This document shows, one piece after another, positions 1 through 9,038 of a stretch of 64,000 nt of DNA. Position 1 is the first letter of the stretch; each line of letters opens with the position of its first letter. Below the pieces are notes generated by a model. The model was not told the DNA's origin. It saw nothing but the letters and a program-made list of their open reading frames with translations, and ran no database searches. Made by a program: the position numbers and the translations under genes. Source of the stretch: Nitrospira sp. (GTDB lineage Bacteria; Nitrospirota; Nitrospiria; Nitrospirales; UBA8639). The stretch spans positions 3,296,001 to 3,360,000 of the forward strand of contig CP058931.1 of the NCBI GenBank assembly GCA_024760505.1, read 5' to 3'.

Positions 1-1269
1 CATGATCAGTTTTTCAGTCTGGCCGGATTTTTTCAGCATTCCCGAGCCACGTTCACGACCGACCCTTTCAATGCCTTATCCTATACACAAGATACTGACG
101 AACCTTTTTCGGCCGGAGATCAGGACCGATGGGCCTATACTGGAGGGATACGGTTTGATTACAGTCATCGATTAAATCCCGATCATTTGATTAAAACGGG
201 ATTCCAGATTCAAAGGACCCAGGCTGTCAATAAAACCCGGCTGTCGGCTTTTTTGAGGGATGGAGCAGGCGATCCGGTGGGGGGAGTCATTTCTCGCAAT
301 GCCGATAACCGCACCATTGGATGGCGCGAGGAATTCTGGATTCAAGACCAATGGACGCCCTGGGCTCAATGGACCTTTAATCTTGGTGTTCGGTTCGATC
401 AAATTCAGGCGTTAACCAATGATGGGCAAGTGAGCCCGAGGATAGGAGCCACCTACGCCATGACTCCAAATCATGTCTTTCATGCCTTCTACGGGAGAAT
501 GTTTACTCCGCCAAATTTAGAAAGTGTGCCTTTTCTTCAATTGAACACGGTGGGAACTACGGCGCAGCCGGAGAATTTGAAGAATACCACGGTGAAGCCT
601 GAACGGGCTCATTATTTTGAGGTTGGTTCTGCCCATGCCTTGGGGGATTCATTGTCAATAGAATTGACCGGTTATTATAAATTGAGTAAAAATTTATCTG
701 ATGCCGGACAATTTGGTACAACCCCGCTTCTTAATTATTTTGCGTTTAAACGCGGTTGGCAGCGGGGAATTGACCTGGCTGTGAAAACCAAGTTTTTAGA
801 TAATCTGTATGGGCGCGGTAATGTCGCATGGGGCCAGTGTCGAGGGAAAAAACTTCAATCAGGTTTTATGTTATTAGAGCAGGATGAAATTAATGATATC
901 AATTCCAGCAGTGGAGTATATTGTGATCATATGCAACTAGTCACCAGTTCGGCTGTCCTAACTTATCGTCCGTTCACGAAAACAACCATCACTGGGCAAA
1001 TGTTATTTGGGTCCGGGATGCGGACAACAGACGAGGGAGGAAAGACTAATGGCACCCATAGCCCGTCATATACCACCTATAATCTTTCCATTGAACATCT
1101 ACTTCCTCTTTGGGATAAGTACAAACTGTTGCTTGGGTTTGATGTCATTAATCTGCTCGACCAACGGGTGTTTTTAAATGATGGAGAGGGGAGTATTGGG
1201 CTTGGTGTGGCACATGCTAATATGCCCCGATCATTTTTCTTTCGTGGACAATTTTTCTTTGGTGCGTAA
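1..1269 (+). CDS. TonB-dependent outer-membrane receptor, C-terminal part (5' end outside window)
   Basis: The reading frame is open from base 1 to the stop at 1267-1269, so the start and plug domain lie upstream of the window. The visible ~422 residues have the alternating aromatic/polar strand pattern of a 22-strand TonB-dependent receptor barrel (for example FNLGVRFDQIQALT, SIELTGYYKLSKNL, YNLSIEHLLPLWDKYKLLLG). They end in FFFRGQFFFGA, giving the aromatic C-terminus expected for Bam-dependent assembly. Such receptors import metal chelates or other large nutrients across the outer membrane using TonB energy. The substrate cannot be read from this part. A TonB-like gene follows 4 bp downstream, and a Fur/Zur-MerC pair lies 5.5 kb away, so a metal substrate is possible but not shown. 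Confidence 0.9.
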   Translation, partial: HDQFFSLAGFFQHSRATFTTDPFNALSYTQDTDEPFSAGDQDRWAYTGGIRFDYSHRLNPDHLIKTGFQIQRTQAVNKTRLSAFLRDGAGDPVGGVISRNADNRTIGWREEFWIQDQWTPWAQWTFNLGVRFDQIQALTNDGQVSPRIGATYAMTPNHVFHAFYGRMFTPPNLESVPFLQLNTVGTTAQPENLKNTTVKPERAHYFEVGSAHALGDSLSIELTGYYKLSKNLSDAGQFGTTPLLNYFAFKRGWQRGIDLAVKTKFLDNLYGRGNVAWGQCRGKKLQSGFMLLEQDEINDINSSSGVYCDHMQLVTSSAVLTYRPFTKTTITGQMLFGSGMRTTDEGGKTNGTHSPSYTTYNLSIEHLLPLWDKYKLLLGFDVINLLDQRVFLNDGEGSIGLGVAHANMPRSFFFRGQFFFGA

Positions 1270-1273
1270 TTCT

Positions 1274-1720
1274 ATGAGCGTTTTCCGTAACCTTGGTTTC
1301 TGCATGTCCATGCTCTGGCTTCTGAGTGGTCCGTCGCTTTCCTATACGGCCGAATCTGATTCTGCGACGCATCAATCTGACCATGAGGAAGACGTACGGG
1401 TGGAAACCCTCGACACCGTCCATGTCCATGGGCTACGACTCAATAAAGATCAGCAAGCTGGGCCGGTTCCTCAGCTGACGCCCTGGCCGACGGTTCCGTC
1501 CACCTTAGATGGGCAGGTCCTAGATGATTGGCTTAAAGCTCGAATTTTGGTTAGTAAATCTTCCGAGGTGACGGTCGTGATCATTCAACCTGCCACGCAT
1601 CGAGAACTCACTCAATCCTCATTGGCAGCTCTCAAGCAATGGACGTTTTTACCTCAAATGAATGGAGATGAACCAATCGATGGTGAAGTCTCACTCCGTA
1701 TTCACTTTCGTACTCAGTAA
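1274..1720 (+). CDS. TonB C-terminal-like periplasmic protein
   Basis: This is a 148-residue protein whose ATG lies 4 bp after the receptor stop, so the two are almost certainly co-transcribed. The upstream in-frame ATG at 1178 lies inside the receptor gene and is not preferred. Residues 1-27 look like a signal peptide or membrane anchor (LGFCMSMLWLLSGPSLSYTA). The C-terminal ~75 residues resemble a TonB C-terminal fold: a strand (EVTVVIIQPA), a helix (SSLAALKQWTFLPQMNG) and a last strand (GEVSLRIHFRT), like the A-L-x-x-W-x-F-x-P-A segment of TonB proteins. The proline-rich spacer is very short, so it is unlikely to span the periplasm like E. coli TonB. It may be a receptor-specific accessory. 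Confidence 0.75.
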   Translation: MSVFRNLGFCMSMLWLLSGPSLSYTAESDSATHQSDHEEDVRVETLDTVHVHGLRLNKDQQAGPVPQLTPWPTVPSTLDGQVLDDWLKARILVSKSSEVTVVIIQPATHRELTQSSLAALKQWTFLPQMNGDEPIDGEVSLRIHFRTQ

Positions 1721-1796
1721 ATCATTTCTGATCCGTATAGGCACTAAACGGGGGGCAGAATAGTTTTCTCAAGATGTTTTGGCCTTGCTATCCAAT

Positions 1797-1812
1797 GGGG
1801 TTATAGAACCCC
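1797..1812 (+). terminator. Perfect 6-bp stem with 4-nt loop downstream of the receptor/TonB-like pair
   Basis: GGGGTT-ATAG-AACCCC forms a perfect hairpin about 77 bp after the stop at 1720. Only a short T-rich tract (CTTTTGTCTT) follows ten bases later, so it is a weak intrinsic terminator candidate. The rest of the 329-bp gap between 1720 and 2050 shows no convincing gene. Confidence 0.4.
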
Positions 1813-2049
1813 GAGCAGGGCTTTTGTCTTCCTTCCGCAACTATCCTTCCATCTTGGTGTTCTGGATAGACATTTTTTGCGCAAAAGCATAGGATATTCC
1901 CTTGACTTTGTGGATGGTTGGTGGCTTCCATTCGATTGAGGGAGGGGATCATTGATTCTCTTTGGCGTTCTTCCTCGTGCTTTCACGCATGGTTCCTTTA
2001 GCTCTGCTGTTCGTCCTGCCTTTCTTTTCTGTTCCATTCCCGGTGATTG

Positions 2050-5000
2050 ATGCTTCCTGATCAGCAAAGAATCCTAAAAAGGTTTCTGATGGTGACTGCA
2101 TTGCTCCTGTCCCTTAGCGTTTTTGTGTTTTTGGGGCTTTATTTTGAAGCCGTCGAGGATGAAAAAGACCGACTGACTCATCTGACCAGCATCTACGTTC
2201 ATTACTTGGAAGCCATGAATCAATTGACTCCTGGGTGGGACGAAGGAGAAATGCCTCAAGAGTTCTTCGCAAATCGCATTCAACAGGAATTTGATTCTCT
2301 GAGGGATCAACATCACTTTGGGCAAACAGGAGAGATACTTCTAGTTCGCCGGCATGAAAATGGAGGGCAGAGTTCTTCTCAATTTCAACTGGATTTATCC
2401 GTCGATAGCCGGACGCAAATTTTGCCTGATAGTCGTGGTAATAGCGTCCTACTAGCTTATCAACCCCTAGCAGGTCTTCCTTTGGGAGTAATAGCAAAAA
2501 TCAATATTCAGGAAATCCAATTTCCCTATTTTTGGGGTGGAGGAGCCATTGGATTACTGGAAGTAGGGATTATGATAGTAGTCGGATTTATCCTGGTTCA
2601 AGGTAAAAATGCCAGGAGGCAGCACTCGCCTAAAGATCGACAAAAAATCCGAGGTGTCGTAGCGAGTGAGGGCGAGGGAATTGTGACATTCAAGGAAAAT
2701 GGGAAGATCGAAACATTTAATGAAGCAGCGGAAGCAATGTTTTCCTGGCAAGCCTCCGAGGTAATAGGTAGGCCGTTTAGAAATCTGGTTATTTCCCCGG
2801 AACAAGACGTGTGGGACCTATTTGTCTTGTCTTATCGGCAATCGAGAGTAAAACATATTGGTGGTTTGCTGAAAGAATTCAAGGCTCAAAAAAAAGATGG
2901 AACGGTTTTCCCTCTGTCGTTGACCTTGACCGAGTCGGCGCTAGCGGGCCAGCGCCTCTTCACAGCGTTATTACGGGATGAGACGGAACAAAAACTAGCT
3001 GAACGCCGTTTGGCGGCACAATATGCGATCGCCCGGGTGTTGGCCGATTGCACGACCATTCAAGAAGCCACTCCGGAAATTCTCCAGGCGGTCTGTAATA
3101 GCTTAGGATGGCAAGTGGGGGTACTCTGGCAAGTGAAGCCTGGGACAAAAATCCTGTTTTGTGTGGAAGTGTGGCGAACCTCCCATGAACGGTTTTCTGA
3201 ATTTGTTACTGTGACGCAAAGTATGTCCTTCTCGAAGGGAATTGGCCTGCCTGGACGGATCTGGGAGACAGGTAACCCGATATGGATTCCTGATGCGGTC
3301 AAGGACTCCAATTTTCCTCGTGCACCAATGGCCGCTCAGGTAGGGTTACATGCGGCGTTTGCCTTTCCTATCAGGCTAGGTGAGACAATTCTTGGAGTAA
3401 TGGAGTTTTTTAGCCGGGAAATCCAGGAGCCGGATGAAGCCTTGTTGCACCAAATGGTGTCTGTCGGAAGCCAGATTGGGCAGTTTATGCAACGAAAAGA
3501 GACAGAGATGGCTCTCCGGGAAAGTGAAGAACGAACACGGCTCATTCTGGATACAGCCCTTGATGCGGTGGTCACCCTCGATGAACATGGCTATGTTATC
3601 GGGTGGAACTCACAGGCGGAACGCATGTTTGGATGGTCCAGGGAGGAAATCATTGGGCAACAAGTCCTAACTACTATAATCCCACCGCAATACCGGGATG
3701 CCTATCCACAGGGAATTCAACACTATCTCCCTTCAGAGGTCAGCGCAATTTTAAATAAACGGATTGAATTGTCCGGATTACATCGCGATGGCCATGAGTT
3801 TCCTCTGGAATTGGCGATTACGGCTGTTCAATCACAAGGGAAAACAATTGTTAGTGGGTTTCTCCGCGATTTAACCGAGCGACGGCAGACAGAAGAAGCC
3901 CTGTTGAAAAGTGAAGAGCAACGTCGCCAAGCCCAAAAAATGGAGGCGGTAGGGACCTTGGCCGGTGGGATTGCACATGATTTTAATAATATCTTGTCGG
4001 CCATAATTGGCTATACGGAACTGGCCATGACTCAAATTGGGGTGGGAAGTCCGGTGTTGCCACGTTTACAAGAAGTCTTACGAGCAAGTTATCGCGCCAA
4101 AAATCTTGTTCGGCAAATCTTAACTTTCAGCCGGCGAGATGAATCTGGGAGAAAAGTGATTCATTTACAGCCGATTGTGCAGGAAGCGTTGAACCTCCTT
4201 CGTGCTTCTCTTCCGTCTACGATTTCCCTACATGCCCAACTCCAACCAAGCTCTGCGCCTGTTTTGGCTGATGCAACTCAGATCCATCAAGTGGTCATGA
4301 ATTTGGGGGCTAATGCAGAATATGCGATGCGGCCGATGGGCGGAAGGTTGACGGTCACATTAGATGAAGTAGCGGTTGATGAAACGACGGCTTCTCTTGT
4401 TCAAGGGCTGCATGCGGGGCCTTATATCCGCCTGATTGTTGCTGATTCCGGACAAGGGATGTCACCGAGTGTTACCAAACGAATTTTTGATCCGTTTTTT
4501 ACCACCAAGGATGTTGGGGAAGGCACAGGGATGGGGTTGGCCGTCATTCATGGGGTCGTGACGAGTCATGGAGGTGTGATTCGAGTTGATAGTCAGAAAG
4601 GCCAGGGCACGACCTTTACCATTTATTTCCCTTGTTCCTCTCTCCCAGTCGAAGTTCGGCAGGTTCCGTCAAAGTCTTCTTCTTATTGTAGGAAGGGAAC
4701 AGTGATGTTTGTGGATGATGAGGTGTCTATTGCCAAATGGGCCAAAGATATGTTGGAGAGTATGGGCTACATGGTTGTCGTATTTACCAATGGTCCTGAA
4801 GCATTGCAGGCATTTAAAGAGAATCCTGATCAATTTGATGTACTTGTGACGGATCAAACCATGCCAGGCATGACGGGAGAATTGCTGGCTCGTCAAGTAA
4901 TGAGCATACGTCCAGGTTTCCCTGTTATTTTGTGTTCAGGGTTTAGTTACACAATGAATAAAGAAAAAGCCTTGTCGATGGGTCTCCGAGCCTATTTACC

Positions 5001-5070
5001 CAAGCCGGTGTTAATGGGGGATATGGCGCAAGCGCTTCAAGTTGCGTTGACTCCATCTCTCCCTTATTGA
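2050..5070 (+). CDS. Membrane-bound hybrid sensor histidine kinase (PAS-GAF-PAS-HisKA-HATPase-REC)
   Basis: This 1006-residue sensor has a first membrane helix at about 13-32, a periplasmic stretch of ~130 residues and a second helix at about 160-184. The cytoplasmic part then reads PAS (~200-315), GAF (~318-480), PAS (~495-615), a HisKA dimerisation domain with the H-box GGIAHDFNN (His ~643), a HATPase_c domain (N-box NLGANAEYAM; DPFFTTKDVGEGTGMGL) and a C-terminal receiver with a DD pair (FVDDE), phospho-acceptor Asp ~935 in VTDQTMPG and Lys in YLPKP. It is therefore a hybrid kinase of the type that autophosphorylates and passes phosphate through its own receiver. The signal and output are unknown, and no partner regulator is adjacent. 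A TTG at 2047 directly precedes the ATG chosen here. Confidence 0.95.
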   Translation: MLPDQQRILKRFLMVTALLLSLSVFVFLGLYFEAVEDEKDRLTHLTSIYVHYLEAMNQLTPGWDEGEMPQEFFANRIQQEFDSLRDQHHFGQTGEILLVRRHENGGQSSSQFQLDLSVDSRTQILPDSRGNSVLLAYQPLAGLPLGVIAKINIQEIQFPYFWGGGAIGLLEVGIMIVVGFILVQGKNARRQHSPKDRQKIRGVVASEGEGIVTFKENGKIETFNEAAEAMFSWQASEVIGRPFRNLVISPEQDVWDLFVLSYRQSRVKHIGGLLKEFKAQKKDGTVFPLSLTLTESALAGQRLFTALLRDETEQKLAERRLAAQYAIARVLADCTTIQEATPEILQAVCNSLGWQVGVLWQVKPGTKILFCVEVWRTSHERFSEFVTVTQSMSFSKGIGLPGRIWETGNPIWIPDAVKDSNFPRAPMAAQVGLHAAFAFPIRLGETILGVMEFFSREIQEPDEALLHQMVSVGSQIGQFMQRKETEMALRESEERTRLILDTALDAVVTLDEHGYVIGWNSQAERMFGWSREEIIGQQVLTTIIPPQYRDAYPQGIQHYLPSEVSAILNKRIELSGLHRDGHEFPLELAITAVQSQGKTIVSGFLRDLTERRQTEEALLKSEEQRRQAQKMEAVGTLAGGIAHDFNNILSAIIGYTELAMTQIGVGSPVLPRLQEVLRASYRAKNLVRQILTFSRRDESGRKVIHLQPIVQEALNLLRASLPSTISLHAQLQPSSAPVLADATQIHQVVMNLGANAEYAMRPMGGRLTVTLDEVAVDETTASLVQGLHAGPYIRLIVADSGQGMSPSVTKRIFDPFFTTKDVGEGTGMGLAVIHGVVTSHGGVIRVDSQKGQGTTFTIYFPCSSLPVEVRQVPSKSSSYCRKGTVMFVDDEVSIAKWAKDMLESMGYMVVVFTNGPEALQAFKENPDQFDVLVTDQTMPGMTGELLARQVMSIRPGFPVILCSGFSYTMNKEKALSMGLRAYLPKPVLMGDMAQALQVALTPSLPY

Positions 5071-5249
5071 GTCAAGGGATTCAATTTTTGATTTAATTTT
5101 CTCCCACGTCATCACCAACTATATTTCTTTTTTTCCTCTCTTTTGCTCTTATTTTAAAGTCCTTTATCTATTAGGCCTTTTGGGGCATTCATTTCAAATT
5201 CGTCGTGTTGTTTGACAGTTTCTGTGGCTGTTTTTTTGACTATCAGAAG

Positions 5250-5302
5250 CTTCGCTTTAGATGGTGGTGGACTTACCTGTGCCATCTCCGAAAGCGTCGA
5301 AG
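5250..5302 (+). promoter_or_regulatory. Stacked stem-loop in the leader region before the Flp pilin gene
   Basis: The 434-bp gap from 5071 to 5504 holds no gene. It contains an interrupted stem: CTTCG (5250-5254) pairs with CGAAG (5298-5302), CTTT (5255-5258) with AAAG (5291-5294), and AGATGG (5259-5264) with CCATCT (5282-5287), around a 17-nt apical loop. A TTGACA lies upstream at 5212-5217 and a TACAAT at 5466-5471. Whether this is an RNA leader structure, an upstream terminator or chance is not decided by sequence alone. Confidence 0.3.
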
Positions 5303-5504
5303 TGTTTGTCAAAAGTGGAATGGACGGCTAGTTTAACGTCTTACTCGTAAGGACTAAGTGGGAGAAGAGAGTCAAGGAAAGCAAGGAAAATGGATGAAAA
5401 TGGGGCGCCGTGTGTGTTCGGTTTACCTTTTGCATATTGCATATAAGGTTGGGTGAAGGTAGTCCTACAATAGAGAGAACGTAGTTTAAGAAGGAGATTA
5501 CGAA

Positions 5505-5693
5505 ATGGGTGAATTTTTATTCAAAGAGCATGGGGCTGCAGCGATGGAATATGCTTTACTTCTCAGTTTGATCGGTATGATCGTTATCGGATCTCTTCAG
5601 GCGTTAGGCTCCAATGTGTTTGATGGTCTTTCGGCTCTAGACCATGTTTTTGTATCGACCCAATTCAAGGATAACCTATTGCATCATCCATAG
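5505..5693 (+). CDS. flp: Flp/Fap-type pilin
   Basis: This 62-residue protein has the Flp pilin layout: a short leader (MGEFLFKEHG), then AAAMEYALLLSLIGMIVIGSL, which combines the G/AAA-MEYALL prepilin region with a ~20-residue hydrophobic helix. The leader should be cut by a TadV-type prepilin peptidase after the Gly, and the mature subunit assembled by the Tad secretion system as adhesive pili. AAGGAGAT sits at the correct distance before the ATG. No tad or rcp genes are adjacent, so the assembly machinery must be elsewhere. The C-terminal ~25 residues (DHVFVSTQFKDNLLHHP) are not conserved pilin sequence. Confidence 0.85.
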   Translation: MGEFLFKEHGAAAMEYALLLSLIGMIVIGSLQALGSNVFDGLSALDHVFVSTQFKDNLLHHP

Positions 5694-5965
5694 GTAGAAA
5701 GTTCCTACCATTTCCTAGCGCTCTGCCCTTTAAGGTTCTACCTTCCATGTGCTTTTCTTTCCTTCCATTCGAAAAAATCTGATTTAATTCTCCGTTAATT
5801 CGGGTAAAAGGTTTATGAATTTTTCGGAGCTAGTAATGGGCTTTTTCTCCTCAAATCTTTAGTACATGGGATCAAATAGTCCACTTAAAATATGACTATC
5901 ATCTTTAAATCTTAAGTCTCGGAGGTGCATTGCCGAAAAAATGAGAAAAAGAAGGGAGTTAAGAT

Positions 5966-6520
5966 ATGTTTGTACGATTTCTTGGGATCCTTATGGTGTG
6001 TGCGACATGGGGCTGTGAATCGCTTTCAATGACTCATCAGTCTGCGGATGTCTTGACCCCAGGGCCACCTCCGGCCACATTGACCTCTCTTTCGACAGGG
6101 GAAACTGAAGGTTCCTCGTCACTTGCCCAACGCATGAGCATTCCTCAAGGCCCGAAGACGGGAATATCTCAGGAAAAGGCCCCAATAGATCCTTTTCCCA
6201 CTGTGTACTTTCCGTTCGATAGTTGGGAGATTTCATCAGAAGTTCAAGATCGTCTGGATGCCACGGCTAGTTGGATGAACCGCTTTCCGAATTATGAACT
6301 CATAATTGAGGGTCATACGGATGTACGTGGAACAGAAAGTTATAATATGATTCTGGGGGTAAGACGAGCAAAAGCCGTCAAAGAATATCTGGCCAATTTA
6401 GGAATTTCACGCAAACGTCTTGATGTGGTTTCCTTTGGGAATACCTTGGTTTTGTGTGAAGTCGATGACGAACATCAATGCCATCAATTTAACCGACGTG
6501 CTGACTTGCTGCTGGAGTAA
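5966..6520 (+). CDS. OmpA/Pal-family peptidoglycan-binding lipoprotein
   Basis: The 184-residue product starts with a lipoprotein-like leader (MFVRFLGILMVCATWGC, Cys 17). A Pro/Ser/Thr-rich linker follows to about residue 70, then an OmpA-like domain from about 73 to 184. Diagnostic pieces are VYFPFDSWEIS, the peptidoglycan-binding loop IEGHTDVRGTESYNMILGVR with the conserved Asp and Arg, and RKRLDVVSFGNT. It should be anchored in the outer membrane and bind the cell wall, as Pal does. A good ribosome-binding site (GAAGGGAG) precedes the ATG. No tol genes are adjacent. LCEVDDEHQCHQFNRRADLLLE at the end keeps the NRR motif of the family. Confidence 0.9.
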   Translation: MFVRFLGILMVCATWGCESLSMTHQSADVLTPGPPPATLTSLSTGETEGSSSLAQRMSIPQGPKTGISQEKAPIDPFPTVYFPFDSWEISSEVQDRLDATASWMNRFPNYELIIEGHTDVRGTESYNMILGVRRAKAVKEYLANLGISRKRLDVVSFGNTLVLCEVDDEHQCHQFNRRADLLLE

Positions 6521-6775
6521 AGCTCTTTTTACTGGTAAATGCCATCCCTCTAGTCGAAATGCGTGAGTTTGACTTTTTGTAAAGTCCCCATCTGATAGGT
6601 CTTCCAGTCTTTCTTCCGGAATTTCCCGGATCCAAATCAATTCTTGAGAACTCAATTCGTCAATGTTCTATGTATGTGTTGGGTGGCATCGAGAGTCCTT
6701 CTTGGTGAAGAGATGTCTTGAGCCGGCTTTCTCGGGTTTTCTCTTCGTAATTGACAATCATTTGCCGATATGTTA

Positions 6776-6807
6776 TTTGCAATAAACTTGCAATAAGGAA
6801 TTGCAAA
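6776..6807 (+). promoter_or_regulatory. TTGCAA-repeat / inverted-repeat operator upstream of the Fur-family gene
   Basis: Three TTGCAA hexamers lie at 6777, 6788 and 6801. The outer ones form an exact 8-bp inverted repeat, TTTGCAAT (6776-6783) and ATTGCAAA (6800-6807). The block ends 16 bp before the start codon at 6824, a typical place for an autoregulatory Fur/Zur-type operator. It lies within the 303-bp gap 6521-6823, which holds no other gene. Confidence 0.55.
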
Positions 6808-6823
6808 ATCAGGTTGATATCTC

Positions 6824-7252
6824 TTGTTGAAATTAGAACCTAGCATCAAAAAAGATCTGCGAGCTACAGGGCGACGCATGACCCGTACTCGCCAAGCCGT
6901 CCTAGCGTTACTGCAAAGGACTCGCCAGCCAATCAGTGCCACGGAAATTTTTGAGCAATTGCACCAGGAAAAGGTGGCGATTGATCTAGTGACCGTGTAC
7001 CGAACCGTGCATGTGCTGAAAGAGTTAGGTCTGGTTCTCCAATTGGACCTTCACCAGGAAGGTCTCGCAAGATATGAACTGAAAGAGGGGCGAGAGCATC
7101 ACCATCATATTCGTTGCCAGATCTGTGGTCAGATCGAGGATTTGTTGTTATGCCCGTTAAAAAAAGTCACAAAATTGATTGAACAACGGACGCAATTTAT
7201 CGTGGATGATCATACATTGGAATTCACGGGACTGTGTCCACAATGCCAATAA
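6824..7252 (+). CDS. Fur-family metalloregulator (Zur/PerR-like)
   Basis: A 142-residue Fur-superfamily repressor. The winged helix occupies residues ~15-80 (TRTRQAVLALLQRTRQPISA, VAIDLVTVYRTVHVLKELGL). The metal-sensing part includes the His-rich EGREHHHHIRCQICGQIEDL with a CxxC pair, and a second CxxC near the end (GLCPQC) for a structural zinc. Total length and both CxxC motifs are normal for Zur or PerR. The start is set at TTG 6824 because the conserved N-terminal helix begins before the first ATG (6878). The gene is followed one base later by a MerC-domain gene, an arrangement that favours a zinc-type role over iron, though this is inference. Confidence 0.9.
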   Translation: MLKLEPSIKKDLRATGRRMTRTRQAVLALLQRTRQPISATEIFEQLHQEKVAIDLVTVYRTVHVLKELGLVLQLDLHQEGLARYELKEGREHHHHIRCQICGQIEDLLLCPLKKVTKLIEQRTQFIVDDHTLEFTGLCPQCQ

Positions 7253-7253
7253 G

Positions 7254-7739
7254 ATGATCAAAACTCTTGGACCGAGGCTTTCAAAAGCCGGCTCTATCGC
7301 TTCTCTGGTTTGTGCTGTGCACTGTGCGGTGACGCCTTTGGCATTGCTTGCCCTTCCCGTCATAGCTGCACATTCCTGGGATGGTCTTGATGGAATATTA
7401 GGAGCCTTTTGGGCCGATACTACTGAATGGATGTTTTTGGGGGTGATAGCCTTGTTGGCAGGCTTTGGATTGTTGGCGACCTATCCTAGGCATCGAGATA
7501 GCCGTCCTGCTCTTTTGACTGCTTGCGGACTTGTAGTGTTAATGACCGCTCATCTCCTGATTGAATCAGGCGGGTGGGTAGAGATCGTTCTTGATGTGAC
7601 TGGAGCCTCTATGATCGCACTGGCCGGTTTTTGGAATCGAAGGTTATGCCACCATTTAGGCTGCCATACTCATGAGCACACCCATGAAACCAGCGGTTCT
7701 ACAATTCAACCTCTTCCTGATTTATCCTCCAATTCTTAA
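7254..7739 (+). CDS. MerC-domain integral membrane protein
   Basis: A 161-residue membrane protein with four hydrophobic segments and the MerC signature CAVHCAVTPLALLALP near residues 20-35. A His-rich tail (CHHLGCHTHEHTHE) follows the last helix. MerC proteins carry metal ions such as Hg(II) across the inner membrane in mer operons. Homologues next to fur/zur genes without merA are thought to serve in other metal homeostasis. No merR, merA or merP is present here, so mercury resistance is unlikely. The ATG begins one base after the Fur stop codon, so the two genes are one transcriptional unit. Confidence 0.85.
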   Translation: MIKTLGPRLSKAGSIASLVCAVHCAVTPLALLALPVIAAHSWDGLDGILGAFWADTTEWMFLGVIALLAGFGLLATYPRHRDSRPALLTACGLVVLMTAHLLIESGGWVEIVLDVTGASMIALAGFWNRRLCHHLGCHTHEHTHETSGSTIQPLPDLSSNS

Positions 7740-7744
7740 GCTTC

Positions 7745-7790
7745 CCTTCAGCTTGTTTGCCGTAGGCTCCATCTGAAGGAAATTTTCTTT
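7745..7790 (+). terminator. Probable terminator of the fur-merC unit
   Basis: CCTTCAG (7745-7751) pairs with CTGAAGG (7773-7779) and is followed by AAATTTTCTTT. The stem starts six bases after the merC stop codon. The loop is long (21 nt), so strength is uncertain. Confidence 0.45.
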
Positions 7791-7961
7791 GTTAATTCCC
7801 CGGAATCACCGTATTTCCTTTTTATACCGAGCCGAGGCCTCCTGTGGGGGTATGTAAGGGTTAAAATGAAACGCTGGTTTATAAAATGGGGACAGGTGTC
7901 ATGGATTAGTAAAAAGAGTCATGAGAAGACTCTCGATATTCGTCATAGACCATTAAATTGG

Positions 7962-9038
7962 TTATGAAGTCAAAATCTTACTTTTAGCCGACTTATCTAA
8001 GGTTTCCCCCAAATCATCAAGAAGTTGTTCTGTCTCTTCCCATCCGATGCAGGCATCTGTAATTGATATTCCCCACTCCAAGGGTTTCCCTGCCTCCCAT
8101 TTTTGATTGCCCGGCTTCAGATTACTCTCAATTAACAAGCCCATGATGGCGAGTTGGCCCTTGGTGAATTGCTCGATAACTGATTGAGCCACGGGAACCT
8201 GCCGCATATGGTCTTTTTCTGAATTGCCATGAGAGCAGTCAACCATTACCGGACGACGAATCTCTTCATTCGTTAAGCAACGCACGGCCTCAGAGATATC
8301 TTCCGGATTATAATTGACCCGTCCACCGCCACCACGAAGAACAAGGTGTCGGTCCGGATTGCCATTTGTTTTGATTACTGAGGTGAGGCCGTCGGCGTTC
8401 ACTCCAATGAAACTTTGAGGATGTCGGGCTGCAATCATGGCATTGAGAGCGACTTGGAGCCCGCCATCCGTTCCATTTTTGAGGCCAACGGGCATGGATA
8501 GGCCACTGGCCATTTCTCTATGGGTTTGGCTTTCGGTGGTTCGTGCGCCAATCGCCGCCCAACTAATTAAGTCAGAAATATATTGGGGGGTGACAGGATC
8601 CAGAAATTCTGTGGCGCATGGCAAACCCAGGTTATTGATCCGGAGTAGAATAGAACGGGCCAGTTCAAATCCTCCCCCAATTTCGCAGGAACCATCTAAA
8701 TGAGGGTCGTTGATAAGTCCCTTCCAACCCACCGTTGTGCGGGGCTTTTCAAAATAGGTTCGAAGGACAATCAGTGCATGCTCCTGAATGCGATCAGCGA
8801 CCAGTTTGAGGCGTTCAGCATAGAGAATGGCCGCTTCCGGGTCGTGTATCGAACACGGGCCAATTATGACTAACAGGCGATGTGAGTCTCGTCCATGAAG
8901 AATATCTCGAATGGCTTGCCGAGATTGAAGAACCATCTGTCCGGTTTTTTCGGGCAAGGGGAGTGTACTCTGCATCTGTTTTGGGGTCGGAAGTGGAGAA
9001 ATATCGATAATGTTTCGGTTATTAATTGGTTCGGCCAT
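7962..9038 (-). CDS. aroF: 3-deoxy-7-phosphoheptulonate (DAHP) synthase, class I alpha
   Basis: A 358-residue enzyme that condenses phosphoenolpyruvate and erythrose 4-phosphate, the first step of the shikimate pathway. Family motifs are intact: IIGPCSIHDPEAA (metal Cys), FEKPRTTVGWKGLINDP, SQTHREMASGLSMPVGLKNGT, VLRGGG and MVDCSHGNSEKDH (metal His). The length matches AroF/G/H of E. coli. The N-terminal ~30 residues include the segment that carries feedback-inhibitor contacts in AroG/F/H, so inhibition by an aromatic amino acid is likely but its identity is not readable. It stands alone among unrelated neighbours. AGGACG precedes the ATG. Which isoenzyme it equals is arbitrary, so the symbol is nominal. 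Confidence 0.93.
   Translation of the reverse strand: MAEPINNRNIIDISPLPTPKQMQSTLPLPEKTGQMVLQSRQAIRDILHGRDSHRLLVIIGPCSIHDPEAAILYAERLKLVADRIQEHALIVLRTYFEKPRTTVGWKGLINDPHLDGSCEIGGGFELARSILLRINNLGLPCATEFLDPVTPQYISDLISWAAIGARTTESQTHREMASGLSMPVGLKNGTDGGLQVALNAMIAARHPQSFIGVNADGLTSVIKTNGNPDRHLVLRGGGGRVNYNPEDISEAVRCLTNEEIRRPVMVDCSHGNSEKDHMRQVPVAQSVIEQFTKGQLAIMGLLIESNLKPGNQKWEAGKPLEWGISITDACIGWEETEQLLDDLGETLDKSAKSKILTS

Noticed and set aside
1797..1812. Hairpin as part of an insertion-sequence end
   Set aside because: No transposase or second inverted copy is near. A weak terminator is simpler.
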